From NCBI RefSeq assembly GCF_028283705.1, contig NZ_JAPWKD010000011.1, positions 1 through 64,000 on the forward strand: a stretch of 64,000 nt of DNA, in the 5' to 3' direction. The stretch comes from Pantoea sp. Lineage in GTDB: Bacteria > Pseudomonadota > Gammaproteobacteria > Enterobacterales > Enterobacteriaceae. A model generated the notes under the pieces. It saw only the letters and a program-made list of their open reading frames with translations, was not told where the DNA came from and searched no databases. Below, in pieces: positions 29,983 to 39,121 of this stretch; the first letter of the stretch is position 1, and each line of letters starts with the position of its first letter. The position numbers and the translations under genes were made by a program.

Positions 29983-30411
29983 CTACTCGAGCGGCGTCCA
30001 GGTGCCGTTGTCGTTGCGGCAGGCAGAGCCGCGCGCAACAGTCTGCTTGCCGTCGACGGTGACCGTATGGGTATATTGCCGGCAATTCTGCGAGCCGACC
30101 TGATAGGGGGCGGCGGCCACCACCTGGCCGCTGATGCCGCGGCCGCTCCAGACCACCGGCTGGCCGCCGGGGGCGGCTTCGAGCGCGCGGTACTCCGCTT
30201 CCAGCGCCCGCTGCTTGTCGCTGTCGCCGATGGTCAGGCCGGTATGAGCGATGATGCCGCCGTCAAGGGCGGTGATGAAGGGTGCGGACGGGTTGCTCTT
30301 GATCGGCGAGAGCCTGGCCAAAGCGCCTTTGGCACTCGTCGTGCCGCAGCCGGACAGGGAGACGGCGACCAACAGGACGGCGACGATCGAAGAGGAAATG
30401 CCAAGCTTCAT
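29983..30411 (-). CDS. Lipoprotein, rickettsial 17-kDa antigen-like
   Basis: A 142-residue predicted outer-membrane lipoprotein. The signal peptide ends in lipobox LSGC (residues 19-22: VSLSGCGTTSAKG). The mature C-terminal half (NCRQYTHTVTVDGKQTVARG plus SACRNDNGTWTPLE) matches the domain seen in RT0821/Lpp0805 and 17-kDa surface antigens, including its two Cys. The function is structural or unknown. It is 103 bp downstream of feuQ on the same strand and might be part of that transcript. Confidence 0.8.
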   Translation of the reverse strand: MKLGISSSIVAVLLVAVSLSGCGTTSAKGALARLSPIKSNPSAPFITALDGGIIAHTGLTIGDSDKQRALEAEYRALEAAPGGQPVVWSGRGISGQVVAAAPYQVGSQNCRQYTHTVTVDGKQTVARGSACRNDNGTWTPLE

Positions 30412-30514
30412 GCAACCGAACCAGGATTAACTGCCCAAAGACGAAAAAACCGTCCTGCGATCCACGAAGGGCATCCCCATGGCGCATTCGATCTTTCTGG
30501 CATCATGCCGCCGC

Positions 30515-31913
30515 TCACGCAACATCCTTTGCAACGCCCGGCAGAATTAGGCAGGCCCGCAGCCCGCCCGGGGCGCCGCGCGACAAGGTCAGCCGGCCCT
30601 GATACTCGGCGGTGATCTCGCTGACGATCGACAGGCCAAGGCCGGTGCCCGGCTTGCTTTCGTCCAGCCGCCGGCCGCGTTTCATCGCCTCGCGGATCTG
30701 GTCTGGCTCGAGGCCCGGCCCGTCATCCTCGACGACCAGCTCGACCCAATAGCGGCGGGCCGGATCGAGGCCCTTGACGTCGGGCGCCGCCTCGACGGCG
30801 CTGACCACCACCTTGTGCCTGGCGAAGCGGGCGGCATTTTCCAGCAGATTGCCGACGGTTTCCTCGAGATCCTGCTGTTCCATCGCCAGCGCCAGGCCGG
30901 GGCTGACGGTCAGCTCGAAGGCGATCTCGCTGTTCAGCCGCCGCATGACGCGCACCAGCCGCTCCAGCGCCGGCTCGGCATCGGTGCGGGCCAGCACCGA
31001 TTCGCGCTGGGCGGCGATGCGGGCGCGGTTGAGATAGGACTGCACCTGCCCCTGCATCGCCTCCGCCTGGCCCTTGACCAGATCGCCATGCGATTGATCC
31101 AGCACCCGCGATTCGTTGAGCAGCACGGCAATCGGCGTCTTCAGCGAATGGGCGAGATTGCCGACCTGCATGCGGGCCCGCTCGACGATGCGGCGGTTGC
31201 TGTCGATCAGCGCATTGACCTCGTTGGCGAGCGGCAGGATTTCGCGCGGGAAATCGCCCTGCAGCCGCTCGCTCTCGCCGGCGCGGATGCGCTCCAGCGC
31301 GCCGCGCGCCTGGTCGAGCGGCCTGAGGCCGTAGAGAATGGCCAGCGCATTGACGATCAGGCTGCCGATGCCGAAGACGACCAGCGCCAGATAGAGACTG
31401 TGGGAAAAGGTGCCGACATCATCCTCGATGACGCCGATATTGCCGGTGACGCGGAATCGCGCGGCGCGGCCGTCGGTGTCGAGCACGACCTCGGTCTCGG
31501 CCACCTGGACACGATTGCCGAAGGAATCCGTGACGATGTAGTAGCGCTCGTAATTCTTGTCGAACGGCGCCTCGATCACCGACAGCACCGGCAGGTTGGC
31601 CGATCCGAGCGACGGCGAGACCAGCGGGTGCTGCGGTATAGGTGCCGAGCGGCTCGACCATCCAGTACCAGCCGGTCTTCGGCTGGGCGAAGCGCAGGTC
31701 GCCGAGCTGCGGACTGCCGGCCAGCGCCCCCTGGTCGCCGATGGTGACGGAATTGATGACGTTGTAGAGCTGCGCCCGCAGCAGATCCTGAAAGCCGCGC
31801 TCGGCGCTCTTGCGGTAGAGCGTCGAGATGACAAGGCCGATGACCACCAGCGCCACGGCCGACCACAGCGTGGTCAGCAGCAGGACGCGGGCGGTGAGCG
31901 ACTTAATTGGCAT
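30515..31913 (-). CDS. feuQ: Sensor histidine kinase FeuQ, frameshifted as read
   Basis: Inner-membrane kinase of the FeuPQ system, which in Sinorhizobium controls cyclic beta-glucan export and symbiosis. Visible: TM1 (LTARVLLLTTLWSAVALVVI), a periplasmic domain, TM2 near the HAMP region (FGIGSLIVNALAILYGL), HisKA with His in GNLAHSLKTPIAVLLN, and HATPase boxes NLLENAARF, DDGPGLEP and GTGLGLSIVSEI. The N-terminal part (from 31913) and the rest are in two frames that meet near 31635, consistent with one indel. Joined length is about 466. The start overlaps the end of feuP by 11 bases. Identification rests on the order N-P-Q and sequence similarity as I recall it. Confidence 0.85.
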
Positions 31914-32574
31914 TGGTCGGCGCTTGAATGCGGTAGCCCAACCCCCGAACCGTTTCGATGAGGTCGACGCCCATCTTCTTGCGCAGGCGACCGACAAACA
32001 CCTCGATCGTATTGGAATCGCGATCGAAATCCTGGTCGTACATGTGCTCGACGAGTTCGGTGCGCGACACCACCTCGCCCTTGTGATGCATCAGATAGGC
32101 CAGCAGCCGGTATTCGTGCGAGGTCAGCTTCAGCGGCTTGCCGTCGACGCTGGCCTTCGAGCTCTTGGTATCGAGCCGCACCGGGCCGCAGATGATTTCC
32201 GAGGAGGAATGGCCGGCGGCGCGGCGGATCAGGGCGCGGATGCGGGCGAGCACTTCTTCGACATGGAACGGCTTGGCGACGTAATCGTCGGCACCGGCAT
32301 CGATGCCGGCGACCTTGTCGCTCCAGCGGTCGCGGGCCGTCAGCAGCAGCACCGGCATGCCCTTGCCGGCCGTCCGCCACTTTTCCAGCACGGTGATGCC
32401 GTCCATTTCCGGCAGGCCGATATCGAGGATGATGGCGTCGTAGGGCTCGGTATCGCCGAGATAGTGGCCTTCTTCGCCGTCGAAGGCGACATCGACGACA
32501 TAGCCGGCCTCCTTCAGCGCGTCGGCCAGCTGGCGGTTCAGATTGACGTCGTCTTCAACTACGAGAATGCGCAT
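31903..32574 (-). CDS. feuP: Response regulator FeuP
   Basis: A 223-residue OmpR-class regulator. Receiver pocket Asp8/Asp9, phosphorylation site Asp51 in ILDIGLPEMDG and Lys101 in YVAKPF are present, followed by a winged helix (HEYRLLAYLMHHKGEVVSR; SNTIEVFVGRLRKKMG). The start at 32574 begins the first receiver strand MRILVVEDD. It sits between feuN and feuQ on one strand. The close match to the known FeuP opening and the small periplasmic gene upstream make this assignment fairly secure. Confidence 0.88.
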   Translation of the reverse strand: MRILVVEDDVNLNRQLADALKEAGYVVDVAFDGEEGHYLGDTEPYDAIILDIGLPEMDGITVLEKWRTAGKGMPVLLLTARDRWSDKVAGIDAGADDYVAKPFHVEEVLARIRALIRRAAGHSSSEIICGPVRLDTKSSKASVDGKPLKLTSHEYRLLAYLMHHKGEVVSRTELVEHMYDQDFDRDSNTIEVFVGRLRKKMGVDLIETVRGLGYRIQAPTNAN

Positions 32575-32621
32575 GTTTCCGCCCAATTCCTAACGATTCG
32601 CGATGCCTGGTCAGGCTGCTC

Positions 32622-32876
32622 CTACATCGGAACCTTTACCGTCACCTTACGCGGGCGCTCGCCATTGCCCTGCACCAGGACGGTGATGACGCAGCTGTCG
32701 CCGGAAGGCTGCACCGACAGCAGCTGGCCGCCGGTCTTTTCCACCACCTGGGCAGCGGCATCGCTGCAGTCCGACTTTGCGCGCGCGACAAGCGTCGGCG
32801 TGGTCACCGGCAACACAGCCGACCCCGCCATCATGGCGACGACCGCTGCTACGCTCAAGGATGATGCCATGCCCAT
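32622..32876 (-). CDS. feuN: FeuN, small periplasmic inhibitor of FeuPQ
   Basis: An 84-residue secreted protein with a signal region (SLSVAAVVAMMAGSAVLPVT) and a short mature domain with two Cys (AKSDCSDAAAQVV and GDSCVITVLVQG) likely to form a disulphide. In Sinorhizobium, feuN encodes a small periplasmic protein of this size, upstream of feuP, that restrains FeuQ. Position, length and orientation agree. It is the last gene before the GTA cluster, which points into it on the same strand. Confidence 0.8.
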   Translation of the reverse strand: MGMASSLSVAAVVAMMAGSAVLPVTTPTLVARAKSDCSDAAAQVVEKTGGQLLSVQPSGDSCVITVLVQGNGERPRKVTVKVPM

Positions 32877-33003
32877 TAACTTTCATGGTGATACGAACTT
32901 GAGGGAATAGTTACCCAAACCCGTCTGAATGGCAAATGAATGGGTGGTAATATCCTTCGCCCATAGGCTGCGGCGGAATGCCATTCCCCCAAGGTAGCGT
33001 GCG

Positions 33004-33216
33004 CTAGTTGGATTTGATCGCCGTGCTTGCGGTGACCCGCCCATAGACGGCCAGCAATCCGCCGACCGCGCCGGCGATCGACACGGCGGAATCGGCGATG
33101 GTTGCCTGATCGGCCGCACCGATCTGCACCCCCCTGATTTGCAGGGCCGACGCCCCGACCGCCAAGAGCGCACCCCAGATCGTTTTCGAATAGTACCAAT
33201 GCTTTGCGTCTTCCAT
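33004..33216 (-). CDS. Holin-like small membrane protein of the GTA
   Basis: A 70-residue protein with two hydrophobic segments (IWGALLAVGASALQI, and AVSIAGAVGGLLAVYG). The opening WYYSKTIWGALLAVGA resembles phage holin-type proteins. The start at 33216 has GAGGAG nine bases upstream; a longer frame from 33360 runs antisense to nothing known and into gp15. It lies 22 bp downstream of gp15 and is the last gene of the GTA cluster. A role in host-cell lysis and particle release is inferred, with the GH19 endolysin at 56426 as partner. Confidence 0.65.
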   Translation of the reverse strand: MEDAKHWYYSKTIWGALLAVGASALQIRGVQIGAADQATIADSAVSIAGAVGGLLAVYGRVTASTAIKSN

Positions 33217-33238
33217 GATCAACTCCTCTGGTTGGAAG

Positions 33239-36200
33239 CTAGACGGCAACGATGGCGGCCGCCGGGATGCCGACCGGCACCCTTTGCCCCAGTTGCGAAA
33301 TGATGACTTGAAGTTGCGATTGCGCGGCGCCGAAATCGGCGATCTCGTCGGCGGCGGCATAGGTCCAGGTCGGCGCGTCGACCTCCGTTCGCCGCCTCAG
33401 CACGCCGTCCTGCATGAGATCGACGCGATAGCGCTCGGTCGGCTCGTCCAGCGGAATGTCGGCAGCTATCCAGTTGTCGGCGTCGATCCGGCCGCGACGG
33501 ATCCAGGTGAAGACCACCGCCCCTGCCGCATTGCGGCTGCCGCGGATATGCACCGGCGACAGCGGCGTCTGCGCCCGCACGCCGCCGGCAAAGGCAAGGG
33601 GACCGGCGCTGTCGCCCGATCCGGCCGCCTCGGCGATCCAGTTGAGCTGCAGGCCCATCTCCTCGCTGGTGAGCCCCAGCGATTTGACCGCATCGTCGAG
33701 CATGACGAAAGCCGCCCCGGCGGCGATCCCCGCGGCCATCGCATCTTCCGTCCCGGCCAGGCCGCGCAGCAGGCCGGACAGCCGCCAGCGGCCGGCGGCA
33801 ATTTCCTCGGCCTGGGTGAACGCGCCGACCTCCCAGCCACCGCCGATGCTTTGCACGGCATAGCGGTTGGCACCGTTCAGCAGCGAAAGCGGCAGCGCCG
33901 ATTCCAGTCCGCCATAGGCCAGGTCGACCTCGATCGCCTGCGACCAGTCGAAACGGCCGCTGACGCCCGGCGACAGCGGCGCCGCAAGCGTGCCGATCTG
34001 CGCCGGACGATCCAGCAGCACCCGGCTGCCATAGGCTTCCGCCGACGCCGAGGCGGAGAGCACCGTCGTCCGCCACGGCCGCGCAAATGCCGCGCCGCGG
34101 GCAAAATCGCTGGCAGCGCCGCTTTCGAACTGCGGCAAATCCAGCAGTTCGACGACCGGCGCATACACGGCGGCGGCCGTCCCACCGGCGGATTTCGTCG
34201 GCGTCGGGGTGACGACGGCGCCGCCGATCAGCGGCGCGAACTCCCGCGCCTCGATCCTGCGGGCGGCACCATCCTCGATGCGGGTGACGAGAAAACGGCC
34301 GGCCGGCCCCTCCGCCACGGAAATCACGTCGCCGGGCTGGACGCCAATGGCCGTCGGCGGCAGCGACAGGCTCAGCGCGCGGCGCGCGACGCGATTGTCG
34401 CGCAGCAGGTTTTCGGCCGCCTGCAGCGCCGCATCCTCCGGCAAGATTGCGCCGAGATCGTTGCGCAGCACGCGGTTGGATGCCGACGGCGCGCGACGGG
34501 AGCGGACGCTGGCCTGCTGGTAGTCATCGAGCGGATCGTAGAAGGTGACGATGGCTTCCGCGGCAAAATCGCTGTCGTGGCCGCGGGTTTCCTGCCAGAG
34601 CGGCTGATCCTCGGCATCGACCACCGCCGCAATGTCGATCGCCGGCAGGCTGGCGGCCGGCCGCGAGCGGAACCGCAGCACCGGGCCATCCTCGATGACG
34701 TCGATCTGGAAGACGTCGAGCAGCGGCGCCAGCAGGTCGCGCGCCGAGGCGACGTCGCCCTGGGCATAGCCGGTCAGGTCGCCGCTCACCTGCGAGACGT
34801 CGAAATCGAAAAAATTCTGGTCGCGCAGGATGGCGGCGATGATGTCCGCCAGGGTGCCGGCGCCAAGCCGGCCGTTCAGCCAGTGGCCCGTCCGCCAATT
34901 GGCGCCGTCGCTCCACAGGCCGGTATCGGTCGGAAAGGCCGGATAGGGCCGCGCATCCCAGGTCCAGACGAAGATGCGGCCGGGATCGACCATGCCGGAC
35001 GCCGCCCAATGGTCGTGATGGGCTTCGAGAAAGCGACGCTGGACGCTGTCGGCCCGCAGGCGGTTGGAGAAATAGGGCGCCGCCGATTCGACCGACTTCG
35101 GGTCGAGAAAGACATTCGGCTGGTTGCCGCCCTTGTCGATCGCCGGGCAGCCGAGTTCGGTCAGCCAGATCGGCTTGGCGCGCGGCGTCCAGGCGGTCGG
35201 CGTGGCGCGCTCGGCGCCGCCGACACGCTCGTGATGGGCGTTCGACCACCAGCTTTCGATATCCTTGTAGCGGAAGACCCAGGGCTTTGCGGCCAGCCCG
35301 TCGCTGATCGGCGACCGCCGCCGGTTCACCCGGTCGGCGCTGCTGGCATAATACCAGTCGAACCCCTCGCCGCCGGCAATCGCCGCCGTCAGGCCGGCCA
35401 GATCGTCCTGCAGCCGGAGGCCGTCGGGGTTCGGCGCCGAGAGATCGTCGTCGCGCCAGTCGGACAGCGGCATGTAATTGTCGATGCCGACGGCATCGAT
35501 CTCGGGGGCGGCCCACAGCGGATCGAGATGGAAATAGACATCGCCGCTGCCGTCGTCCGGATGGTAGCCGAAATACTCGCTCCAGTCGGCGCCATAGGTC
35601 AGCCTGGTCGCCGGCCCGACGATGGCGCGGATGTCGGATGCCAGCGCCGCCAGGGCCTGCACGAAGGGAAACGCGCCGGCCGCATCCCGCAGCTGCGTCA
35701 GTCCGCGCAGCTCCGAGCCGATGATGAAACCGTCGACGCCGCCGGCGGCAACCGCCAGATGGGCGTAGTGCAGCAGCATGCGGCGATAGCCTTCGTCGCT
35801 GCCGTGATAGGCGACCGATGCGCCGTGGACGGAGAAGTCGGCCGCCGCCGCGGTGCCGCAGAAGGCAGCGATTTGCACGGCCGCGGCCGCCGTCCGGTCG
35901 GCGGTCCCGGGCCGGCCGATCGCCGGGAAGGCGGTAATCCTGCCGCGCCAGGGATAGGGCGCCTGTTCGGCCGCCCCTTGCGGATCGGCGAGACCGTTGC
36001 CGACGGGAATATCCATCATCACGAACGGATAGAGGCAGACGCTCAGTCCCCGGCTCTTGAGATCGGCGATCGCCTGCAGCACGCTGGCATCGTCCGGCGT
36101 GCCGCCATAGGCGGGGCCGCCGTCATTCCGGCTGATCAGATGGGCATCGCCGCGGCCGATCCCCGACACCGACCAACGGCTGCTCTCGCCATCGCGCGTC

Positions 36201-37070
36201 AAAGTCTCGACACCGGGGACGATGCGGCATTCCCCGGCCCGCAAATCGGTTCCGAACCAGGCAACGACCAACGCCACGCTGTCGAGATTGGGGCAGAGCG
36301 CCGTCAGTTCATCGATCGAGGCCTGCCAGTCGGTCGCCGCCGTCAGCACGTTGCGGTTCATCGCCCTGGCGCTGCCGGCGCCGGTCTTTTCGGTGACGCG
36401 CACGGTGGCGTAGCCATGTTCCGTCGAGCCCGGGATGATGGTGACGGCCCGCAGCTGGCTTTCGAGCCGTCCGACCGGCCGGACCACCTCGAATTGCAGC
36501 AGCGGAATGCGATTGCCGTAGCTGTCGAGCGGCAGCCGTTCGAAGACGACATAGGCCAGGCCGCGATAGGCCGGCGCGTTGCCGGCCCCTTGCTTGGCCT
36601 CGATCAGCGGATCGGGCAGCTGGCCCTCGGTGCCGGTATAGACGCGCATCTCGATCCCGGTCAGGTCGATTTCCTTGCCATCGGCCCAGACCCTGCGGAT
36701 GCAGGCGATCGGCCCGTCGCAGAGGCCGATGGCGATATTGGCGAAGTAGCGGAAGGTCTCGACCCGCGGCCCGGTCGCCTTGCCGCCCGAGCGCTCGCGG
36801 GACACCGTCTCCTCGAAGCGCGTCGCCCAGATCAAGCGTGCCGCCGAGCCGGGCCGTGCCGTAGAGGCGGGTGACGGCGGTGCCCTCGTCGGCGCCGGAG
36901 ATCCGCGCGGTCGACAGCCGGGCGCCGGAAATGGTCCGGCTGCCGTTGATCAGCGCCTTGTCGACGACGCTGCCGGCCAGCGCCCCGGCCGCCCGGCCGA
37001 TGATCGCACCGAGCGGCCCGAAGACGCCGCCGAGGGCCGCACCCGCCGCCTGAAAGAGGATGGTTGCCAT
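33239..37070 (-). CDS. GTA gp15-like host-specificity (megatron) tail protein, frameshifted as read
   Basis: The largest GTA protein, about 1277 residues, located at the tip of the tail and expected to contact the recipient cell. It starts MATILFQAAGAALGGVFGPL, with a hydrophobic N-terminal region. It then continues through a glycoside-hydrolase-like/TIM-barrel part (YGADWSEYFGYHPDDGSG; WLTELGCPAIDKGGNQPN) and a phage tail C-terminal domain (RVNRRR and later LRGLAGTEDAM). The first 78 residues are in another frame; an extra T in ACGCTTGATC (about 36834) accounts for the shift and gives TLIWATRFEE. In RcGTA this gene is last but for small genes, as here. It is separated from gp14 by two repeat units instead of the usual direct contact. 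Confidence 0.9.
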
Positions 37071-37125
37071 GAACGTCTCGCCAAGGATTGGACACGGGCA
37101 TCGGCGCAGGGGCAAAAGCCCGCGC

Positions 37126-37153
37126 TTGAAAATACCCTTTAAAATTGTATTAT
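37126..37153 (+). promoter_or_regulatory. Sigma-70-like promoter of unit 1
   Basis: TTGAAA (37126-37131), 16-bp spacer, TATTAT (37148-37153). It predicts transcription from about 37160, right at the foot of the leader stem. The same elements are conserved in unit 2 at an offset of exactly 360. Confidence 0.6.
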
Positions 37154-37264
37154 TCGCAAATATCGAGAGCAGAAGCAGTGGACGCCGCGCCAGCCGGCGT
37201 GTCGGCGAGGACGGGCCCCGCCGACCCAGGCAAGGGCCTTGCTCTCGATCATGGAGGTGAGGTT

Positions 37265-37354
37265 ATGTGGCTCTTGCCATTTAGCATCACGCTTGCGGTG
37301 AGAAAGACCCGGACGAGCTGGTCAATGACCGTCCGGGTCAGCATCATAGTATAA
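37265..37354 (+). CDS. 29-aa peptide of unit 1, possible type I toxin
   Basis: ATG-started ORF with a strong ribosome site (GGAGGTGAGGTT before ATG). The peptide begins MWLLPFSITLAVRKTRTSW and ends VRVSIIV: hydrophobic ends around a basic Arg/Lys/Thr centre. An internal perfect 10-bp inverted repeat (37306-37315 with 37330-37339) lies in the coding region. Size, structured leader, tandem duplication and isolated transcription resemble type I toxin-antitoxin loci; I recognise no named family. The frame is open upstream to a TTG at 37145, but that start would lie in the promoter. No antisense antitoxin RNA was identified by eye. Confidence 0.55.
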   Translation: MWLLPFSITLAVRKTRTSWSMTVRVSIIV

Positions 37355-37360
37355 GCAAAC

Positions 37361-37388
37361 GGTGAGCGAGGTTACCGCCTCGCTCACC
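37361..37388 (+). terminator. Hairpin terminator-like element of unit 1
   Basis: Perfect 11-bp stem GGTGAGCGAGG / CCTCGCTCACC with a 6-base loop, six bases after the ORF stop. No strong T-run follows (CACTCCAAAATA), so it may also act on the opposite strand. Confidence 0.55.
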
Positions 37389-37485
37389 ACTCCAAAATAC
37401 TAAAGGTTGCGCCATTTTGCAAGGCAGCCGAGCTGCCCCATGGACAGCAGGGAGCGGAAAAGTCGCCGCCGGCGCTCCCCGGAGC

Positions 37486-37513
37486 TTGAAAACACCCTCT
37501 AAAATTGTATCGT
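37486..37513 (+). promoter_or_regulatory. Promoter of unit 2
   Basis: TTGAAA (37486-37491), 16-bp spacer, TATCGT (37508-37513). The -35 and spacer are conserved with unit 1; the -10 is weaker than that of unit 1, so expression may differ. Confidence 0.5.
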
Positions 37514-37624
37514 TACTGCCGGTCGAGAGCAGAAGCAGCGGGCGCCGCGCCAGCCGGCGCGTCGGCGAGGATAGGCCGCGCCGACCCAGGCAAGGGCCTT
37601 GCTCTCGAACATGGAGGTGAGGTT

Positions 37625-37714
37625 ATGTGGTGGTTTCCACTTAGCATCACGCTGACCGTGAGAAAGACCCGGACGAGCTGGTTATTGACCGTCCGGGTCA
37701 GCATCATAGCTTAG
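37625..37714 (+). CDS. 29-aa peptide of unit 2, possible type I toxin
   Basis: Paralogue of the peptide at 37265, starting MWWFPLSITLTVRKTRTSW and ending VRVSIIA. It has the same length, stop position and ribosome site. Substitutions are conservative (Leu-Leu to Trp-Phe, Ala to Thr, Ser-Met to Leu-Leu, Val to Ala), keeping a hydrophobic-basic-hydrophobic pattern. Function unknown; membrane action is a guess from composition. Confidence 0.55.
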   Translation: MWWFPLSITLTVRKTRTSWLLTVRVSIIA

Positions 37715-37719
37715 CAAAC

Positions 37720-37747
37720 GGTGAGCGGGGCTACCACCTCGCTCACC
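37720..37747 (+). terminator. Hairpin terminator-like element of unit 2
   Basis: 11-bp stem GGTGAGCGGGG / CCTCGCTCACC with a 6-base loop. Compared with unit 1 one A has become G, changing an A-U pair to a G-U pair, so the stem is retained. Confidence 0.55.
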
Positions 37748-37793
37748 ACTCCAAAATACCCAAGGTTGCCGTCTTTGGCAAGCCCGGCGCTTT

Positions 37794-38234
37794 TCACGCA
37801 AGCATCGGAAAGCCAAAGGCGCCGGCCACGCGGCGTCGCCAGGAGGGCACGAGCGCCGAGCGGATCACCGCCGCCTGTTCGTAGGCGTGGATGAAATGCC
37901 CGGCATGGTCGAGAATGCCCGCATGTTTGGCCGCACAGTCCGGCCGCCAGCGAAACAGGATCAGGTCGCCGGGCCTCGCCCGATCGAGGCCATGGGACGG
38001 CCCGAAATGGCGCCGGGCGGCGTCCATCAGCCGGTCCTCGCCGCTGCGCTCCGCCCAGTCGCGGGCATAGGCCGGCGGCAATTCGGGATCCTCGCCATAA
38101 AGTTCGCGCCAGATGCCGCGGATGAGGCCGAGACAATCGCAGCCGATGCCGCGGCTCGATCCCTGATGGCGATAGGGCGTGCCGATCCAGCCCGCGGCGA
38201 TCGACAGCACCCGTTGGGCCACATCCTCGCTCAT
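37794..38234 (-). CDS. GTA gp14-like NlpC/P60 cell-wall peptidase
   Basis: A 146-residue tail-associated peptidoglycan hydrolase that helps the tail cross the recipient wall. The catalytic Cys is in IGCDCLGLIRG (Cys34) and the His in KHAGILDH (His104), with a further His116 in FIHAYE. Its start overlaps the gp13 stop (ATGA). It is the last gene before the tandem repeat units, whose plus-strand hairpin lies about 45 bp beyond its stop codon. Confidence 0.92.
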   Translation of the reverse strand: MSEDVAQRVLSIAAGWIGTPYRHQGSSRGIGCDCLGLIRGIWRELYGEDPELPPAYARDWAERSGEDRLMDAARRHFGPSHGLDRARPGDLILFRWRPDCAAKHAGILDHAGHFIHAYEQAAVIRSALVPSWRRRVAGAFGFPMLA

Positions 38235-39121
38235 GGAAACAACGGACTGCCGTCGTGCAGACTGCTGCCGTCGGCATAGGTGTAGGCGAAATCGGCGCCC
38301 GGCATGTGCGGAAAGCCCCTGAAATTGGCGGGATTGGCGAATTTGGCGCGGCAGGTGGCAAAGCCCTTGTCGCATCCGGCCGTCAGCGCCACGCGGTCGC
38401 CGACGTCGGGCAGCCGTGCGAGCGGCAGCCACAGGATCACCTGCGTTGCCGCGTCGACGATGGCATGGCTGTCGATATCGACCGACAGGCCGGCATTGGC
38501 GCCATCGAGAAAGGCCAGCCTGCCGCGGTCGAAAAAGCCGGCGGCAAAGCCGGAGATGCCCGACAGGGTCAAGCCGGTGGCATCGTCGACGGAGGCCACA
38601 CGGCCCTCGGCGCGGTATTGCGGCAGGTTGAGATCGACGCCGCATCTGGCGTCGCCGAGCACGGCGTCGCAACGGCGGTTGTAGATCCGGCCCTGCGGCT
38701 CCGCAAGGCGGGCGGCAAAGCTGCGCAATTCGGCCTGGAACTGCCCGGCCTGGCGGGTAACCTCGCCGATCTCCTGGACTTTCAGCAGCAGATGCTGGCT
38801 GGGCGTTGCCCAGTTGACGAGATAGACCTCCACCCGCGCCCCGTCGTAGAGGCCGGCCAGCAGATCGGCCTCGGCAATCGCCGCGCTGGAAAAGCCGCCG
38901 GCGACATCGCTGGTGCTGGCCGGCAGGCCGGTTTCCTCCTCGCTGCTGCTGGCGGAAAAGCCGCTGGCCGCGAGGAAACGGGTGGCCACGAAGTTCAGGT
39001 CGCGATCGTGATCGGTGAAGCCGAGGACGATGCCGTCGCGGCGGACCAGCCGCCAGCCATGGCACAGCGTCGTGGCGTCGCCGGCCAGATGGGCGGCAAG
39101 CGCCGGGTCGATGGCTCTCAT
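38231..39121 (-). CDS. GTA gp13-like hub protein (DUF2163)
   Basis: A 296-residue baseplate hub protein. The first part (LCHGWRLVRRDGIVLGFTDH) and the later phage BR0599-like region identify DUF2163. Four Cys at 151, 160, 250 and 257 (RRCDAVLGDARCGV; AGCDKGFATCRAKF) are the set that binds an iron-sulphur cluster in the RcGTA structure as I recall. Overlaps gp12 and gp14 by ATGA on both sides. Intact. Confidence 0.92.
   Translation of the reverse strand: MRAIDPALAAHLAGDATTLCHGWRLVRRDGIVLGFTDHDRDLNFVATRFLAASGFSASSSEEETGLPASTSDVAGGFSSAAIAEADLLAGLYDGARVEVYLVNWATPSQHLLLKVQEIGEVTRQAGQFQAELRSFAARLAEPQGRIYNRRCDAVLGDARCGVDLNLPQYRAEGRVASVDDATGLTLSGISGFAAGFFDRGRLAFLDGANAGLSVDIDSHAIVDAATQVILWLPLARLPDVGDRVALTAGCDKGFATCRAKFANPANFRGFPHMPGADFAYTYADGSSLHDGSPLFP

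Larger units (their letters stand above)
37124..37426 (+). repeat. Tandem unit 1 (sORF, promoter, hairpins) between GTA gp14 and gp15
   Basis: First of two related units of about 303 bp with a period of 360 bp. It contains in order: promoter, 5' stem CGAGAGCA/TGCTCTCG (37164-37171 and 37240-37247), ribosome site GGAGGTGA, 29-codon ORF, and a terminator-like hairpin. It is read on the plus strand, opposite to the GTA genes. The two copies differ by substitutions mostly outside the stems and signals, and stem changes keep pairing, so an RNA role is likely. Confidence 0.85.
37484..37785 (+). repeat. Tandem unit 2 between GTA gp14 and gp15
   Basis: Second copy of the unit at 37124, same orientation, separated from it by 57 bp of unrelated DNA. 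All elements are kept: promoter, leader stem, ribosome site, 29-codon ORF with internal inverted repeat (37666-37675 with 37690-37699), terminal hairpin. The copies have diverged enough to be old, yet the ORF has no stop or frameshift, which suggests selection. Confidence 0.85.

Noticed and set aside
33215..36874. 1219-codon open frame on the plus strand
   Set aside because: Antisense shadow of gp15 with the same Arg/Gly/Ala-rich pattern and no family motif.
37145..37354. 69-codon version of the unit 1 peptide starting at TTG
   Set aside because: The start would lie in the promoter, upstream of the expected transcript; the ATG at 37265 has a strong ribosome site.
37124..37785. Attachment sites or a CRISPR-like pair
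   Set aside because: Only two copies, each with its own promoter, ORF and hairpins; no integrase nearby.
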